From Rotaria macrura (taxonomy: Eukaryota; Rotifera; Eurotatoria; Philodinida; Philodinidae), in NCBI GenBank assembly GCA_900239685.1, contig OENT01000143.1, forward strand, positions 1-64,000: a stretch of DNA of 64,000 nt, given 5' to 3'. Positions 38,848 through 50,600 of the stretch are shown here, in pieces. Positions within the stretch are counted from its first letter, which is position 1. Each line of letters starts with the position of its first letter. Position numbers and translations under genes: made by a program. The notes under the pieces are model-generated. The model was not told the DNA's origin. It ran no database searches and saw nothing but the letters and a program-made list of their open reading frames with translations.

Positions 38848-39786
38848 TCGCGTTTTGTCTAGCTTACGAAATCGTTCGTTTTTGTGCGACAAAAGATTAC
38901 TGATAAAAAATCCGTGTTTTTTCTTCTATAAACATAAGATTCTTTCTTTACACATATATATAAGCTACGAACATAACATTTTTCTCCTTTCCTCCTCCTC
39001 CTCTTTTCTCTCGTTTCTCTTTTTTTTTTCTCAGTGCTTACGTCGAATCGGCATCGAGGCAACTATGCCGGTTGCTAAATTACTTTTGGGAGCAACCAGC
39101 AGTCATATAAAGGAATGCCCTTTATTCTTCTTTTATTCTCTTTTTTTTTCTTTTCTTGTAGCTCGAAAACATCGTCACTAAGTAGAAAGAATCTATATAT
39201 CATCTTAACTAGAGAAACTAGAAAAAGGAAAGAGAACGAACTCAAATAAATATATTTAATTTGAGTCTGCTTTCAATATTTTTCCAGCAGCTAAATAACC
39301 ATAATTCTACTCGAGCACTATACAAATCAGTTCGTGCAAAAATATTTCTATGATCATGAAACGTTGAGAGAAAAAACGCTGAAAAAAAGAAATAAAACTA
39401 GAATATTTTCTCTCCTATGATTAGACATAAAAACAAATAATTGCTCTCCCTTTGCTGTGATGACGAAGGAAAATATTATGTGGGCCGATAAGCAGAAAAC
39501 ACCTTTAATCATCGCTATTTATGGGAATATGTTTTTGATCTAATCATAAAAATAAAAATAAATTGATATATATATATATGAATTCGAAATTTATGCACAT
39601 TTAAAATTAAAATTTACGCACAAAAAATGAAGTTGACAAAAGAAAAAGACAATAAGAATACATCGAACAAGTAAAAAGAAGAAAATCAATGCTTTTCTCA
39701 GTCGAATAATATATTGAAAGTGATTATATTCTTGAGCCTTTCTCTTGTAAAATCTAAAATATAACAAGAAGATTTATTGCATTTTC
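38848..39786. other. AMD1 upstream region and KCTD 3' flank
   Basis: Contains the small upstream reading frame at 38897-38935, a CTC-rich pyrimidine tract at about 38980-39030 and a TA run near 39570. No gene recognised. Confidence 0.4.
38897..38935 (-). promoter_or_regulatory. Possible upstream reading frame of AMD1
   Basis: An ATG at 38933-38935 opens a 12-codon frame (MFIEEKTRIFYQ) ending 49 bases before the AMD1 start codon. Animal AMD1 mRNAs are known to use a short upstream frame (MAGDIS in mammals) to repress translation at high polyamine. The peptide here is not similar, and an acceptor-like CTAG 11 bases before the AMD1 start could exclude it from the mature mRNA, so this is only a candidate. 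Confidence 0.2.
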
Positions 39787-40788
39787 TCATTTGTTATTTT
39801 CTACTTTGACTCGTTCGGATACAAAATTATTGTTGTTTTCACGCAATCCTCGATCGTATTGTTTTGATACAATACATAAAAATTCTCCGTCTGGATATAT
39901 AAAACTTGAACCAACAGGTGAATGACCAATAAGCTAAACATATATATTACAAAAGAATTTTATTAAAAAAGCAAATCGTTATAGTGCAAGTAACCTGTTC
40001 AAATTTCCAACCATCATTCAGTGACGACATCAATTGTGTCACTTCTTTTTCTTCACATTGAATTACTCGATACACACGATTGGCTGTATCCTAAAATAAA
40101 TAGCATGAAAAAAGTTTTAACAAATAAGCTGTATCGATCGATAGATTTTATAATCTTTGTTGAATCATTCTCTGAAAAATCTATTGAAATGTATATTACA
40201 TCTAGGTTGAATAGTGAGACTATGTACCTATGTTAGATTCATATCGATCAGACTTACATCAACAAGTTTTTGTTTGTCTCTGTCTTGTATTCTTCCTTTG
40301 ACTAGATCAATTAACGTTGGTATATTATAGAATTCAGCTTCTTCTAATATGCCTTCTTCAAGTAGATTTGTCTCTAGAAGTAATTTACCATGACGAAGAT
40401 AACTACATAGATAAAAATTTAAATAATATTTTCAATTCAAAAATAAAAGTCTTCGAACTACTTTAAAACAGCATTAAAATAATGCGGATCTCGGTCGATT
40501 AAATAAGCACCTTTCTCATCCTTGAATAAGACAATGAAATTTGAATATGCATCAGAACAGCTCATCAATATATATTCATTAATGACAACTTACTACATTG
40601 GTTTTGAGATTTGATTCAATTTGAATTAACCGGCTCAGAAATGACTTTTCTTTCATTAATGTTGTACGAGTTGTAAGAAAATGTTGACCACCAACATTCA
40701 ATAGAATCCAATCAACTGATTTTGAATCAGTATCAAGATTAGTAGTTGACTTTGTTTCGTCATTTATTATTGAATCATTCTTGAGCAT
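39787..40788 (-). CDS. KCTD5: BTB/POZ KCTD protein, KCTD2/5/17 type
   Basis: Five exons (40594-40788, 40462-40520, 40258-40402, 39995-40090, 39787-39933) give 213 residues. The BTB/T1 domain runs from about 27 to 130: [44 protein letters not shown] and [13 protein letters not shown]. The C-terminal part has [30 protein letters not shown]-like VGSSF and EFLCIVSK, all typical of KCTD2, KCTD5 and KCTD17 and not of other KCTD subfamilies. These proteins form pentamers and serve as Cullin-3 ubiquitin ligase adaptors; KCTD5 targets G-beta-gamma subunits. Which of the three vertebrate paralogues is the counterpart cannot be decided. An acceptor (GTTTCTAG) ends one base before the start codon, so the 5' UTR is either cis-spliced or trans-spliced. 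Confidence 0.92.
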
Positions 40789-40849
40789 TCTAGAAACGTA
40801 AACAAGATTCACTTTTCTTATTCGTTAGAAATCTAAAATGAATGCGTAC

Positions 40850-40987
40850 TTCTAAACGTTCTTCTTCTTTTTCTTCGTACTGCTTCAAGTATTGATTGAA
40901 TGTAGAATCTACTGCACTCCTACTAGCTGGTAGTAATGAATAAAATGAACGTAGGTCTTTTTTTGCTTCATGTAGAGAATGCCATGT
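40850..40987 (-). CDS. Orphan exon-like open segment upstream of the KCTD gene
   Basis: An open frame of about 46 codons begins TWHSLHEAKKDLRSFYSLL and ends in a charged helix (KQYEEKEEERLE) just before a GTACGC donor. Composition looks protein-coding. It cannot be spliced in frame to the KCTD start exon: the phase needed there meets a stop. A TGA lies directly upstream and no other exon was found. It may be a relict of another gene or part of an untranslated 5' exon. Confidence 0.25.
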
Positions 40988-43214
40988 TCACCTGATATAC
41001 ATCACGCATATATATAATGCATGTTTTCTATCTCATTCAATGCAAGCACTTCTCGTGATGAAGACGATGAAAATTGTTTCTAATGATGAAGTATTTCTAT
41101 CTATTTCGTCTTTTTAATATTAGGATAATTATACTATATCCTTATGGATGATAAAGTTCTTTCTTACAAACTGACATCTGATGAAATTTTTAAGATTGAA
41201 AAATATTCGTTCATAGAATTAAATTCAATTTTGAACTAGATCGATTTCATATGAAAAATTATTTCTATAAATATCTATTATACATTTCATAATTGATGCA
41301 CAAAAGAGAATATTTGATTAAATTTATCACGGAATGAATTTCATTCTGTTCATGAAAAAAAAACTAATGCCTAACAGTGTTGGTAGATTGTCGACTTGTT
41401 ACTTCTGAAGAATTTGAAATATATAATGATGAACAGATAAAATGATGACTCGTTCTTTTTTCAGACGTAGTAGTTGTTTTCTTATCAATAAACTCAATTC
41501 TAACAAATAATTGTGATCATCTGAGTAACAATTGAAGTACGATTTGATTGAGTAATGTTTCTTATTTCATTTGCAATGAAAGAAAGAAATTTCAATTTGA
41601 CTATAGAAAAGAAGATTTGCGAAACTTTTGAAAATAGTGCGAAGTTATTTTTTAGAATAGACAAAATCTGAAGGTTTCCAAATATCTGGCACGTATAATT
41701 TTCTTGTTTTAACTTAACTTTTATTATATTGTGGAAATGCTGTGTCAAAAAGCTAGGTTAAAAAACAATGCTTATTCTATTACAGAACTACTTAATAATT
41801 CATCAGTTTCAACAAGTTACAGAACAGCAAGAAATGAAGTCTTGTAAATATCATGGAATACTTGAAACGATAGAAATTAATATTAAAATCGATGAATCGT
41901 GCAATACTTCATAGGAGTGGTTATCAAGTGCTGATAAATTTTAATATCATTATTTACATCATTATACCTGTGTATTTCTGTGTCTTCTACATAAACTTGA
42001 CGATTTTAATTTTATTTGCGTCGATTCTTTTCGTTTTATTTTTCATTATCTCTTTAAAAATCAGATCTTTCACAGATTCAAATACTTCTGACTAACATGT
42101 CAACCGAATTTTTTCCAATCCATTGTTCCGAATTGAGCTTGCATGTGAATGCAAAATGTCTATAAATTGTAATACTATGATCTCCGTATTCAAACATCTA
42201 ATAACTTGTATCATTTACAAACGACCGGTTCTTTTTACCTCTTATTCTAACTTGACTTCGTGGAGATATTTCTAATCATACTTAGCGAATAAAAATTAGT
42301 TCCGTTTGCAATTACCATTAAGTAACATCTAAAATGTGAAGGAAACATGTTGTGTAGATTTTTAAATGAATACAGATTTTAAGTGTCATGGTAGTGATAG
42401 TTCTCATCATAATTAACGTAATGAAATAGAATTTTTAACCACTCATGTACACAAACGAAATTGTCCGTTGGTTAACAAAAATGCTAATGGAAAAACAATC
42501 ATAACTGAATAAAAAATAATCCGACGTCCACTGTGCTGAATGTAATTAAAACCATTCTATTATATTGACTCAACTATTTTTGTTGTAGTTCGATGTAAAA
42601 AATTATTTCGGATCTGACTTCGAACTCATTAGTAGATGGAACAGAAAAAAATAGGATACTATTTTCTAGTATTGGGAATTAACTTGGCACATTTGACATA
42701 ATCTGCATGACCTCAACTATTTCTCCTATACGACCTTCATCATTCTATCCTTACTTCATCAAATACTTCACTGCTTTGATAGATTTGCGTGTTAGAGAAC
42801 TCTGTGCTTAGTGAAGAAGAAAGAATCCTTCTTCTCTCAAAATCATAATTTTAACTATCCTGACGAGTGTTAGTCAATCCTGCGCATTGGAAAATGCAGA
42901 GAATGTCAGTTGTCATCAGATCAACTGCGACAAAACTTTATAAGCTTAATAATATATCGTGTTTGATCAAAGAGCCTTGGCTACCAGAGCATAGCTTATC
43001 ATTTTAAGATTTAAATATAATCAGTTAATAGTATCGAATTTCCTATTGATCTGTGTACGTATGGAAAGCACAGTGCTCTGGTACCGTATGGGACCAGTAA
43101 ATACATTTTGCATTGCAAAGATAGACATCTTCGAAATATTCTAATGCTACTATAACGAACCGATAGCATTGAATCTTAACCGGATCAGATTCATTGATGC
43201 TTCGATGAATTTTC

Positions 43215-43325
43215 TGGTGTGCTGGGAAAATGTTCACGTGGAAAGTCTAGAAGAGGGAAAATATCGACAAGTAAATATCGAAGTGGAGAAAAATATAGAA
43301 ACAGGAAAATATCAGAGAAATAGTT
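43215..43325. repeat. Degenerate GGAAAATATCGAA minisatellite array, left
   Basis: Units such as GGGAAAATATCGACA, GTAAATATCGAAG and AGGAAAATATCAG recur with loose spacing. They are the reverse complement of units in the array at 43916-44040. Confidence 0.5.
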
Positions 43326-43915
43326 TATCTAGTAAATGACAGCTGTAGTCACGTATAAGTTTCTCGTTTCTATTTTTGGTAATTCTACTAATCTAGATAT
43401 TTAACCAGTAGTAATGGTAATGAGTTATATCTGATATAAATCAAATGAAAGCGTTGATCGAAGAACAGTTGTATAACTAAAATTCTATTTTCATTACTGA
43501 CGCAGTTACATCTTCAAAAGATGTAACTCAACTGAAATCTTTAGTAACTTTCATAAATTCAAAGAAAAGAAAATCACAACTCATCGAAGTGGAATATGTT
43601 TTCAAATTGAATAAAACAACCGAATCTACCAAATGCAGGATACTTACAATGAAACTATGTTCAATTAAAACTCATAGAAATCTTAACAGTCAAATTGATT
43701 AAAGCAATTGGTAGTAGAAGATCTTAGCGAAAGATATTATATCAGTGTTATCAATGTTATTAAATACTGAAATGGTTTATCATTTACAGTTACTAAGCCG
43801 AAAAAATGATACATTATCAATGTTGTTTTCTTTCCTTACCTACATTTGATCTTTATTTTACAATATTGACACTAATTCATATAATAGAGTATGTCATTTG
43901 TTACTTGCAATTCTC

Positions 43916-44040
43916 NTTTTTCGATATTTTCCCTTTGGACATTTTTGCTTTTGACATTTCCCCTTTGGATATTTTCCTTTTCGACATTTCCCCCTTGGAT
44001 CTTTTTTCCTATTGACATTTTTTCTTTCGACATGTTTACT
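43916..44040. repeat. Degenerate minisatellite array, right, inverted relative to the left
   Basis: Five to six units of roughly 20-25 bases with the core GACATTTCCCCTTTGGATAT. Position 43916 is an N, suggesting an unresolved base in the repeat. The open frames that cross it simply translate the repeat (FDIFPLDIF). Confidence 0.75.
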
Positions 44041-44304
44041 GCCAACCGATGTTCTTGTATACATAGTCCAATGATACTTTCCAATGAATAGAAATAAATC
44101 TACATGTAAAGGGGTTGAACTGATGATGTACACCTTAGTCGGTCAATCTTTCTTCTTTTTCACTGAAATACTAGATGATCGAGATTCATGTAATGTATTG
44201 TTTTCGTTATAAATACCAACGAGATAGAAGCAGAAAAAACATAATTGTCAAAATAAATTTAAGCACAGAAATGTATACACTGTATTAAAGAAAAGAATTA
44301 AACT

Positions 44305-44605
44305 TTAGGAAATAAAAGTCGGCAAGGGAGCGATGTCACTGGTGTCATCGGAATATGTACGTTTAATAATATTCTGAAGCATTTTTATAATTTCATCATT
44401 AAATTTAGCGATAGTATTCGATGCAAAACCGAAATCAAGGTAGCCATGTGACCATTCATCGACTATAGTTAAATGATGAGGAACATTAAGAGAACGTAAT
44501 CGACGTGCAAATTCAATATTATCATCAATAAATGGATCTGAAAACAGTTTTAGTTTTAAAACAATGAATCCTACCAGCTTGAATCAACTTACCTCTTGCA
44601 CACGG
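44305..44605 (-). CDS. LIPE: LIPE alternative terminal exons, distal (microexon plus last exon)
   Basis: A 13-base microexon at 44593-44605 is flanked by TTTTAG and GTAAGT and joins the exon at 44305-44537. Together they encode [18 protein letters not shown], then WSHGYLDF, ending PLPTFIS before the stop at 44305-44307. The microexon opens in phase 0, so it can replace the proximal exon. About half of the first 40 residues are identical between the two copies. Both keep the catalytic Asp and His. The presence of intact splice sites and frame argues that it is used, not decayed. Confidence 0.75.
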
Positions 44606-47600
44606 CTAAAATAGAAGACGGAAAAAAAATCACTAGCAGTCATTTATCGAATGATTACAAAAGCAGGGAAGAGAAAAACTTTTATCTATCAAAAATCACA
44701 CTTTGTTATTATTGTTAAAGTTCCTGTTTAGTATTTTGTTTTCTTCGATGTTGAAAACTGTTCATTGATATCGTATCGTCGTGTTATGTCACTCATTATG
44801 CAATCGGTTGTTCGTTTACAATCATTATTAACATTGTAGAAATTCAGAAAACCGTGTGGTAAGTTCGGTACAACTATTAACTGATGTTCAACAGATAATG
44901 AAGCAAGGTGACGTGCAAATGTTAGTGAATCATCCAGTAATGGGTCAAGATGACATGCCTGAAATAGTTCAAATGGTTTTTCTCTTTCTTCAAGAACACA
45001 TAGACACCTTTCTTCCATGAATACTATCGAATCAGACTTAACTTCGTTGTCTCTTGCTATAAAACTTAAAAGTATACTATGACGATAACCTGATGTAGCC
45101 ATGGTCAACACTTTCTCGTAAAATCTATAGCGCTTACTGATTTATGAATATACATACAAGCATAGAATCTGGTTCTAATATATTCTGCAAGATTATCAAG
45201 GCTGATTCAAATATTTTTGCATCAACCTGACAATGGAAACTACAGGTGACAAAGTTCTGGATCTCTCCGGCATTATTGTCATATAATTTTCTTCGCTGAT
45301 TGATGTTTCGGTATTGATAAATATTAATATGATGAACGCTTCTGTACACTTCATCGAAACGTTTGATTATCAAACGTGACTTGAGCTCAACATGTGATTG
45401 ATGGAAGCATAACTTGAAACATGTTGATAGTCTACATAATCATTGAGTGATACTGTCAATCATTTCCTGTACTGCTTTAAAGGCATTCAATTATTCTATA
45501 GACTGTAGATTCACCATTTCAATGAATATAATCTGAGTCTATCATGTACATCGGATTCTCACTTATTTTCTCTTGTTGTTTAGTTAGACTCATTATACTG
45601 GTACAATATCTTCTTGCATTTTCGATGGATGATGACATCCATTATCAACGTGTCATTTAGTATATCTTCACATAAACTCTAATAATTTTCTCTAGTGAAT
45701 TCCGGTTCTTCTCATCATTCTTATATATTAAGCATTGCTAAGGCTAAAGCATTTAAAAGTCTAATGAAATATTTCATTTTTCTTGTATCCTGTTTTAAAT
45801 GAATGTAAAAATTGATGTTATGATATTATTAGCATCTCTCATAAAGATACATATAGTGCCATATATCAAAAAATTCATAGCAGTTGAAATGTATTAGTTA
45901 GTCGTGGTGCAGAGGCAAACAAGAAAACCGAAGTTAGCATGCGTTCAGTTCAGAGAAGATGAACTATCATTCGAAATAAAAATAAGATGTTAGTATTTAG
46001 AGTGCAAGTGATGTTCATTAGTAGATGTGTCACGAATAATTAGAATTTTTCATATCATCATTAGAGATCAAATAGTTGAAAGATAGTCGACTACGAGTGA
46101 TGAAAATCGAGAACTTACAACTAGATATGTCATCGGAAATTGTCTTAATATTTCATCGGAAGCGCATAATGGTGACATGAGTGGATTGCTCAGAAATGTT
46201 GCTGTGCGTAATTTTTGAAGAAGATATGCTTGTTTTGTGCCTATTAAATCAACTGAACGACAGAGGAAGTGATGATATTTTCGTGATATGTCAATTATAT
46301 AATGATTTACCTAATCGAGCATAAAATATATCAGCAGTATCTGTCGGCTTAGAGTTGGATTCGGATTCGTTCGATGATGGTTCATCATTGATAGTCGAAT
46401 GTTGTTGTACGAGCGGATCATTCGTGGTAGTTGTTGGTGACAAGAGCTCGTCATTAATCAGCGGTTCATCGGGTTTAACTCCAGCATAGGCAGTAACACA
46501 ACGCCAGAGAAATGCCGTATTCAATAACGGATCCATAATCCCTAATAATCTTGATGCTGATAGACTAAATGACAGATAAGATGATGTTTCTCTTTGTCTT
46601 TAACGTTATATTATTATGCTCATGTTTTCATTCGTCTTACCAAAAGTTTCTGTGCAATATATAGAAGATCTCATTCACACTTAATCTTGCGTGCAAAGAT
46701 CAAACAAAATTACCGATTTATTTTCATATTTAAATTACGGATATGTTTGTAAGTCATATGAGGAAGATTTCTCATAATTAGACTGTGTCGAGAACAATAC
46801 AATAGAATGAACTCAGAAAAAATTTCATGATGAAAAGTATGTTGTTTTATAGAAATCGACGGCAACCGTCTGCATTGAAAAATGAACTATAGATACGATT
46901 CGTATTGATTTAAAATGTGAAACATCATGAAGTTCCTATTGATAGCCAGAAGGAGATTTTCATACGGTGGCATTTTTCGACTTTTATCCTTCTATTCGAT
47001 TATTCAGAAACGCAGAAGAAAAAGAAATGATTCATTCAATGTGTCGATACATTTTTTTATCTATGGAGACAAACTTTTCGACAAAAGCAAGTGAGTTATA
47101 GGTCTTCATACCTGTGTATCATCAGTTTTCATAGTGAAGAAAGATTTTCAAAATTCAACTCAATCACATTCAAGGCTCCTCTAGGAGACTTTTTTTTCTA
47201 CTAGAATTAAAGTAATATAGTTATGATTCAATTTCCTCATTCAACTGTCAGTAATTTATCTATGTTCTTCCCTAAAGAACAGTATGCGGTCTAGTCTAAC
47301 TGCTACGATGTATAGTTTTATTTTTTAGTTATGCTTTCAGTCAAATGTTACTAGTTCTCAAATGTGATGAGTAGCACTAGTATGACTAATGGCTTTGTTT
47401 GCAGAAAAAAATCTACCAATATGCTCATTTTCTCAGAATCATCAAGAATTTCAGAAGAGAGACACTGACTTGATGAATTGCTTCATTCTCATAATGTCAT
47501 CGAACGTAGTCTAATTCATATAAGTACGTTGAAAATTATATTTTATTCATTATGAGTTCAGCTCCAGCTGACATTCAACAATCTCTTGAATGTCGCAAAA

Positions 47601-50600
47601 ATACACGTTAAGTTTCAGATTTTCATCATTGATCGAAAAATCAATGTTGAACAACGAATACTGAAATTGCATGAGATTTTCAGCTCCTTGTATGAACTCT
47701 TTTGAAAGCGATTCAACAAACAAAAGTAAAAACAACAACTCATTCTAGACTCTGAAATTCTCCGCCGGGTTTCATTTTAAACACTTCATTTCGTTTGTTT
47801 GGCTACAGCGTTTATGAGATGAGAGGCATCGTAGAGCTGTTTTTTTCTCGAATACTCAATTGCCCAGAGGAAGAAAATTCGTTGTCTTCAACAACACTTT
47901 TTTTAACGATAAAAAGACTAATTTTGCCTGTGAAAGAATAACAATACTTTATTTAAAATGAGAACGTCACAGTGCTCTCCATTTTAACATGTCCCTTTGA
48001 GCACAATGAAAGCATTAAAAGAAAGAAATTCCAAAACGTTTGGTGAATAACGAGATGTAAGATGAAAAACACATCTTAATATTGATGATAGATCAGATGG
48101 TACACTATGTAACCTTTATATAATGTCCATATTCTTATTATTGGCATCAATTGAATATTATCAAAGGGACGTTGGTAGTTAACTGTTATAACTTCAATAA
48201 GCACGAATAAGAAACATCATTCTTTCTTATTTCTAACGCAAACTCAAACAAAATACTTTCATTTTCACAGATATCTCACTCTTTCTAAACCTTCGAATGC
48301 TCACTTATTCTTATAGATAATCAATGAAATATTCTAATTATTTACCCATATTGAAGAAGAAATGGTGTATAAAAACAAACCATTGCATCCGGTTTTCTAA
48401 GGCCAGCTTCAATTGCTTTAATCGTAACTGCTGTTATTAAATTTCCGCCTGCACTGTCACCAACTATTAAAATAGTCTTGCCTGTCCAGCCAAGTCGATG
48501 TCGATTTTTTAAAATCCATGCATAAACATAGAAACATTCTTCAACGGCACGAGGAAATGGATGTTCAGGTGCAAGAGAATAATCCACTGATACAATAGGT
48601 ATTTCAAGGCCAAGTGCCCATGGTTTTAAATAGACCTATGCGATATAATGTTCTTTTTCTTTCTATCAACTATAGAGACAAATCAAAGTAAAATTGTTGT
48701 ACCTCATGCGTCGTTGTTGATGTAGCTATAAAACCACCACCATGCACATGCATCATTAGTTGATCACTCATTGGCAAAAGTATCTTTGATGGTGCTTCTA
48801 AATCAGATTTTGTCACTGGTAATCGATCCATGCCATCACGCATTTCATGTGATAAAAGTTTAATGTTAACACGTTGCTTCGATTGTGTAGCATTAGAGCC
48901 AGTTGTATCGTTTGATGTATTGTCAATGCCATCTAGAGTAGACTGTTTTAGTTGATCATAACCCTTAGGTACTGTTGGTGGGGGAACAATAACTGAATGA
49001 ATTTTAATCGGCTTAGGTCCTATTTGAAAATATTTCGATACTGTTACAATTTTAGCAATATATCGTGAACCAATTTTAATAAAATCATGATCGACAAGAT
49101 TCCAAAATGATTTACAAAATAAATAATCACAATCACGAAATACAGCAGCACACTAATAGAAAAGAAGAATAATAGTTTAATAAGATCTTATTTTTAAAAG
49201 AAAGATTCGACCTTGAATGCTCGTTGTTCAGGAAATAGAGCATATTTCGGTGCAGTTGTAAGATTAGCAACTGCAGCAGGCATCGAATGATTATATGTCT
49301 CGTGATACGCAGCGAAAGCAGTTAATATTATAGTGAGTACTTTTTCCATTGATGAGGCGAACTGAAATAGACGATGTAGATATATTTTTTCGAGAATTTC
49401 GTTATCTGTAGAAATAAAATTAAAATTCTTATATCGTTTTCATCTCACGATTGATTCATAGATCGCTGGAAAGCCGATACCTCATACTCACCATCCATTT
49501 TATTTTGATTCTTGCCAAAGATTATTTGTATAGAAAAGTGTTAGCTCTTTTGACTGACTATTCCTTTTGATATTCATTAGCGAACACTATCTTCTAACAA
49601 AACGACAAAGAAATCAAAAAAATCCGACTATAAATCAAGACATGAATGATATCCTGAGAAAAATGTTCACCTACATACATAGTTCGAGCTTCAAAACATC
49701 TTCCAGAACCTATATTACAATGAACGATTTTCATCGTGTCAAGAGTGTGCAATATAAATCTAGTTCGATTGAAATTCTTATTTTTCTAAGCAATGAATAG
49801 GTTTGTACAATAATTTAACACATGCGAAGCCTAGAAAAAACTGTTTCACAGTAATTTCATTAAATTAAGATAGGCTCAGTTCAATATTGCAAAACTCTCT
49901 TGTTGATAAATGATTATGGGCATACAAATTTTGAACCAATACTACTTAGTATAGTCAAATAAGCATCTGAATCATCCTTCCTTCGATTTACTCACATTCT
50001 CTAATGTTTTAATTAGATGTTTAAAAAGTCTATTTTAAAAGTTTTGTTTCATTAGAGCTCAGTAAAGAAAACTACTGTCAAGTCATGTGTAAGAGTACTA
50101 AAAAGATCTCATCTATGTCCATTTGAAATGATTATATCAATTGAATTCTTATCTAAGAGCATTGCGATCGTAATAGTAATAGATCAGAATGAACTTTACG
50201 TATTATACTAAATTAATGAATCAATGATTATGAAATGTCTGATTTACAATGGTACATCATAGATGTTTTCATAAAATTAAACGCGTAGAAATTTTCATGT
50301 TTTCTTTCACGTCACATAGATCGGTTCACTTTTTTGTGATTATTACATTTTCAAAAGTGATCAATCTACGCAAGGTCTATCAATAAAACCATTCAATATT
50401 TGTCAAAGGAAAATGTAGATGATAACTTCAAATTAAAAGATCTATTATAGTATATGAGCTAAATATGGTAGATTTTAACAATAAGAAAGTCATCGATATT
50501 GATATTTTTCTTCCCCGTATCTTGACAAAATAGATCCAGTGAGACTAAAATTGAGATGAAAAATAATTCTCGTTCAGCTCATTCCTAGTCCATGGTCTTG

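Larger units (their letters stand above)
40988..44304. other. Intergenic region between the KCTD gene and LIPE
   Basis: No gene recognised. Two oppositely oriented minisatellite-like arrays lie at about 43215-43325 and 43916-44040. Confidence 0.5.

Noticed and set aside
38848-38892. Upstream extension of AMD1 to residues SHKNERFRK
   Set aside because: The extension opens with TTG, not ATG; the ATG at 38847 gives the conserved N-terminus.
38705-39181. Plus-strand 158-codon frame over the AMD1 5' end
   Set aside because: It is the antisense shadow of AMD1 exon 1 and then a pyrimidine-rich tract.
43806-44133. Several frames with FDIFPLDIF or GKYPKGKCQ repeats
   Set aside because: They are translations of the minisatellite array in different frames, including across the N.
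45134-45373. Minus-strand frame inside the last LIPE intron, considered as a third alternative exon
   Set aside because: It has no DP..DD or HG motif and no suitable acceptor.
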